Assembly: GCA_050949175.1 (NCBI GenBank)
Contig: JBMNFG010000009.1
Coordinates: 372,001-436,000 of the forward strand
From: UBA4971 sp900019985
Lineage (GTDB): Bacteria > Bacillota > SHA-98 > UBA4971
Length of the DNA stretch: 64,000 bases
Reading direction: 5' to 3'
Position 1 is the stretch's first letter. Every line of letters starts with the position of its first letter. Shown in pieces: positions 61,925 through 64,000 of the stretch. The notes beneath the pieces are model-generated. The model was not told the origin of the DNA and searched no databases. It worked only from the letters and a program-made list of their open reading frames with translations. The position numbers were made by a program, and so were the translations under genes.

Positions 61925-62947
61925 ATGAGAAAGAGAAAGAGATGGCTGAAGCTAGGGGCGGTGCTTGTTGTAATCGCAGGTATCCATGGCTTTCTCGTGC
62001 GTAATTACCTTGTTATCGGTCCGGGCCCGGTCCAGAAGCTTGATGAGATGGTTACCGTTGACACCGGCAGAAAAGACGCGGAAGGATCATTCTTGTTGAC
62101 CGCAGTGACCAGCGCTCCGGCAGGGCTCCCTTCGTTAATCCTCGCCCTTATTTCCCCTGACATTGACGTCATAAAGAGGTCACAAGAGATTCCTAAAGGT
62201 ATGGACCTTGAGAGGTATATCAGCATCATGGAAAGCCTGATGCGGGAGAGTCAGGTGGTTGCCGGAGCCGTTGCTCTGGAAAGGCTGGGCTATCCTGTTA
62301 AGGTGGAGACTGTTGTCAGGATCGAAGCTGTGTTGGACGCCAGCCCGGCCCGGGATCTACTGGAACAGGGAGATATTATCTTAGCTGTAGATGATAAGCG
62401 GGTCTCTACTGCAGATGAAGCAGTTAAGATTATCAGCAGGAGGACACCGGGTGATAAAGTAATGCTCATTGTATCAAGACAGGGAAAGGTCAAGGCTCTC
62501 CAGGTTCCGACAGACGTTCATCCTGAGGATCGGACACGCGCTGCTGTGGGAGTTCTTGTCAGTTCCAGCTTGTCGTACGGTTTCCCGATAGACATCAAAA
62601 TAGATTCACGTAATGTCAAAGGCTCATCAGGAGGCCTTATGTTTACCCTTGAGATCCTCAACCAGCTGGACCCTGCTGATTTAACAGGAGGTAAGATTAT
62701 AGCCGGAACAGGCACTATCGGGCTTGACGGTGTCATAGGCCCTATTGCAGGAGTGAAGCAAAAGATAGTAGCTGCAGAAAGGGGAGGAGCCTCGTATTTT
62801 CTCGTTCCTCGCGAGAACCTTGAGTCCGCGGAGGAGATCGGGAAAAGGCTGAAATCCATTGAAGTCATCGGGGTCAGCGACATAGACGAGGCAATCGCAA
62901 CATTGGACGACATTGCCAGGAGGAATAAGGAGATAGTTGGCGAATAA
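61925..62947 (+). CDS. ylbL: PDZ and Lon-type (S16) membrane protease, YlbL/SepM-like
   Basis: 340 residues from ATG 61925, with CGGAGGGAT upstream (ATG 61904 is the alternative). An anchor helix (LGAVLVVIAGIHGFLVRNYL) is followed by a PDZ domain (PARDLLEQGDIILAVDDKRVSTADEAVKIISRRTPGDKVMLIVSRQGK). A Lon-like Ser/Lys catalytic domain comes next: NVKGSSGGLMFTLEILNQ (Ser) and GVKQKIVAAERGGASYFLVP (Lys). In streptococci SepM trims a competence peptide; the substrate here is unknown. Neighbour order matches ylbL in Bacillus. Confidence 0.9.
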   Translation: MRKRKRWLKLGAVLVVIAGIHGFLVRNYLVIGPGPVQKLDEMVTVDTGRKDAEGSFLLTAVTSAPAGLPSLILALISPDIDVIKRSQEIPKGMDLERYISIMESLMRESQVVAGAVALERLGYPVKVETVVRIEAVLDASPARDLLEQGDIILAVDDKRVSTADEAVKIISRRTPGDKVMLIVSRQGKVKALQVPTDVHPEDRTRAAVGVLVSSSLSYGFPIDIKIDSRNVKGSSGGLMFTLEILNQLDPADLTGGKIIAGTGTIGLDGVIGPIAGVKQKIVAAERGGASYFLVPRENLESAEEIGKRLKSIEVIGVSDIDEAIATLDDIARRNKEIVGE

Positions 62948-62992
62948 TAGGAAGACAAGAAATCAATTCCTGGTTTCAGGGGGCGATTTATT

Positions 62993-63877
62993 TTGGCGCT
63001 CTTGCATGGGAGAGCTGGACGACGAGGGATTCTCATTGCTCTCGTTTTATTGTTAGTTTGTATGTGTTTACCTTTTGCAGCCAGTGCTCACACTGTGCTG
63101 AAGCATGGAATGAGGGGTGAATCCGTTCGCGAGCTCCAGGATATCTTGAACATCCTGGGGTTTTTAGATGAGGGAAGCGACGGAGTCTTCGGTGACAGGA
63201 CAAGACAGGCCGTGATTGCTTTTCAAAAAGCTAACGGTTTGACTGTTGACGGTATTGTAGGTGCTGACACATGGAGTCTCCTTGAAGCGGAAATGGCGCG
63301 CCCGAGGCTGGAAACGTACATAGTCAACCAAGGGGATACCCTCTACGACCTTGCCAGATTGCTGGGTGTCTCCGTTGATGAGCTTGCAGCCATCAATAAC
63401 ATATCTAATCCTGCCCTTATCAGGGTCGGGCAAGAGCTTCTGATTCCTGTTACGGGTATCGCATCCAGAGGAAAGCCTGGAGCCGCCGAGATGCTCCACT
63501 GGGATACGGCGAATCGCATTTTTAAGGTTGGCAGCATAGTTACGGTAATTGATGTCAGGACAGGCCTTACGTTTCGTGTAAGAAGAAGGGGAGGGAGCCT
63601 GCACGCTGACGTGGAACCGTATACGAAAGAAGACACTGCTATGATGAAAAGGATATGCGGTGGAAGCTGGACCTGGAACAGGAGGCCTATTATAGTTCAG
63701 GTAAGCGGGCGCAGGATAGCAGCTTCGATGAATGGAATGCCACACGGAGGCCAGACTATTACCGACAACAACTTTAACGGCCATTTTTGCATACACTTTC
63801 TCGGTAGTAAGCTTCATAACTCAGGAAAGTCTTGCTCCCAGCACCAGGCATGTGTAAAGGAGGCTGCCGCAAGCTGA
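62993..63877 (+). CDS. Peptidoglycan-binding and LysM exported protein
   Basis: 294 residues; start TTG 62993 with AGGGGGCG upstream. Signal peptide (GILIALVLLLVCMCLPFAASA), a peptidoglycan-binding-1 domain (MRGESVRELQDILNILGFLDEGSDGVFGDRTRQAVIAFQKANGLTVDGIVGADTW), a LysM domain (TYIVNQGDTLYDLARLLGVSVDELAAINNI..ALIRVGQELLIP) and a C-terminal domain of about 125 residues (FKVGSIVTVIDVRTGLTFRVRRRGG to NNFNGHFCIHFLGSKLH). The last domain carries conserved His and Asp-rich spots; I know it only as a clostridial C-terminal family without assigned function. It is likely a cell-wall or spore-coat protein. Confidence 0.8.
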   Translation: MALLHGRAGRRGILIALVLLLVCMCLPFAASAHTVLKHGMRGESVRELQDILNILGFLDEGSDGVFGDRTRQAVIAFQKANGLTVDGIVGADTWSLLEAEMARPRLETYIVNQGDTLYDLARLLGVSVDELAAINNISNPALIRVGQELLIPVTGIASRGKPGAAEMLHWDTANRIFKVGSIVTVIDVRTGLTFRVRRRGGSLHADVEPYTKEDTAMMKRICGGSWTWNRRPIIVQVSGRRIAASMNGMPHGGQTITDNNFNGHFCIHFLGSKLHNSGKSCSQHQACVKEAAAS

Positions 63878-63899
63878 TTCTGAAGCGCCGTCTTTCCGG

Positions 63900-63928
63900 T
63901 TGACTGAAGCGCTACTCTGTTCTATAAT
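63900..63928 (+). promoter_or_regulatory. Sigma-A promoter for the ylbN-rpmF unit
   Basis: TTGACT (63900-63905) and consensus TATAAT (63923-63928) with a 17-bp spacer, 29 bp before the ylbN start. Confidence 0.7.
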
Positions 63929-63956
63929 TCAACATGTCTTGCAGGGGGGTGCTTCT

Positions 63957-64000
63957 GTGATAATAGACATATCCACGATAAAGGATACAAAAGGCGCAAG
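63957..64000 (+). CDS. YlbN/YceD (DUF177) family protein, N-terminal fragment
   Basis: GTG 63957 follows AGGGGGGTG. The visible residues MIIDISTIKDTKGA match the start of DUF177 proteins, which precede rpmF (ribosomal L32) in Bacillota. The gene is cut by the window edge after 14 codons. Placement after a ylbL-like gene supports the assignment. Confidence 0.65.
   Translation, partial: MIIDISTIKDTKGA

Overview
The window looks like a chromosomal segment of an anaerobic, endospore-forming Bacillota (Clostridia-like). The grounds are spore genes (sleB, ypeB, ylbJ, a Spo0A-type DNA-binding protein), a multi-subunit [FeFe]-hydrogenase operon, strong AGGAGG-type ribosome binding sites with frequent GTG/TTG starts, a T-box before ileS, and the Bacillota gene order rsmD-coaD-ylbJ-ylbL-ylbN at the right end. 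The species cannot be named from sequence alone.

Layout. 1-6115: end of an ABC exporter ATPase, GldF/GldG-like membrane proteins and a DUF4340 protein, then a two-subunit fumarase and mtnA. 6121-24289: an 18.2-kb block bounded by two directly repeated, apparently identical 1834-bp ISLre2-type insertion sequences. The sequence CTAGAAGAT occurs immediately outside both outer ends, so the whole block behaves like one composite transposon inserted at the mtnA stop codon, between mtnA and nhaC. Its cargo is a minus-strand run of a secreted beta-domain protein, a 1721-residue secreted HEAT-repeat protein and a zinc-ribbon/DUF697-like membrane protein; a divergent HTH regulator with a palindrome over its promoter; an IS21 element that cut an SGNH-hydrolase gene; a decayed kilobase; an HD-phosphohydrolase/YwgA-like pair; and a frameshifted methyltransferase. 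24290-36895: nhaC, a split FeoA/FeoB iron transporter, a cobalamin riboswitch with btuFCD and cobO, an HtrA protease, a Nif3-like protein and sleB-ypeB. 36887-41897: a receiver-less Spo0A C-terminal protein, tRNA-Arg(CCG), a small membrane protein and a two-gene ABC exporter.

41969-48987 is the most coherent regulatory unit: a sigma-54 activator with an N-terminal 2x[4Fe-4S] ferredoxin domain, then about 400 bp holding two identical-spacing dyads and a canonical -24/-12 promoter, then a three-gene hydrogenase operon. Its flavoprotein subunit (NuoF/HydB-like) is fused to a GltD/NfnB-like FAD/NAD(P) domain. This suggests ferredoxin- or redox-sensed, sigma-54-driven expression of an electron-bifurcating hydrogenase that may use NADPH as well as, or instead of, NADH.

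49055-64000: hydrogenase terminator, a frameshifted exported protein, a mini zinc-ribbon protein, T-box/ileS, a NUDIX protein and a phosphodiesterase, an Ig-like exported protein, rpmB, asp23/fakA-like genes, rsmD, coaD, a coiled-coil protein, ylbJ, an ylbL/sepM-like protease, a LysM protein and the start of ylbN (DUF177).

Three core genes (btuC, the sigma-54 activator and the exported protein at 49241) each carry an apparent single-base insertion. These could be real lesions or assembly indels, and they should be checked against reads before biological weight is put on them.
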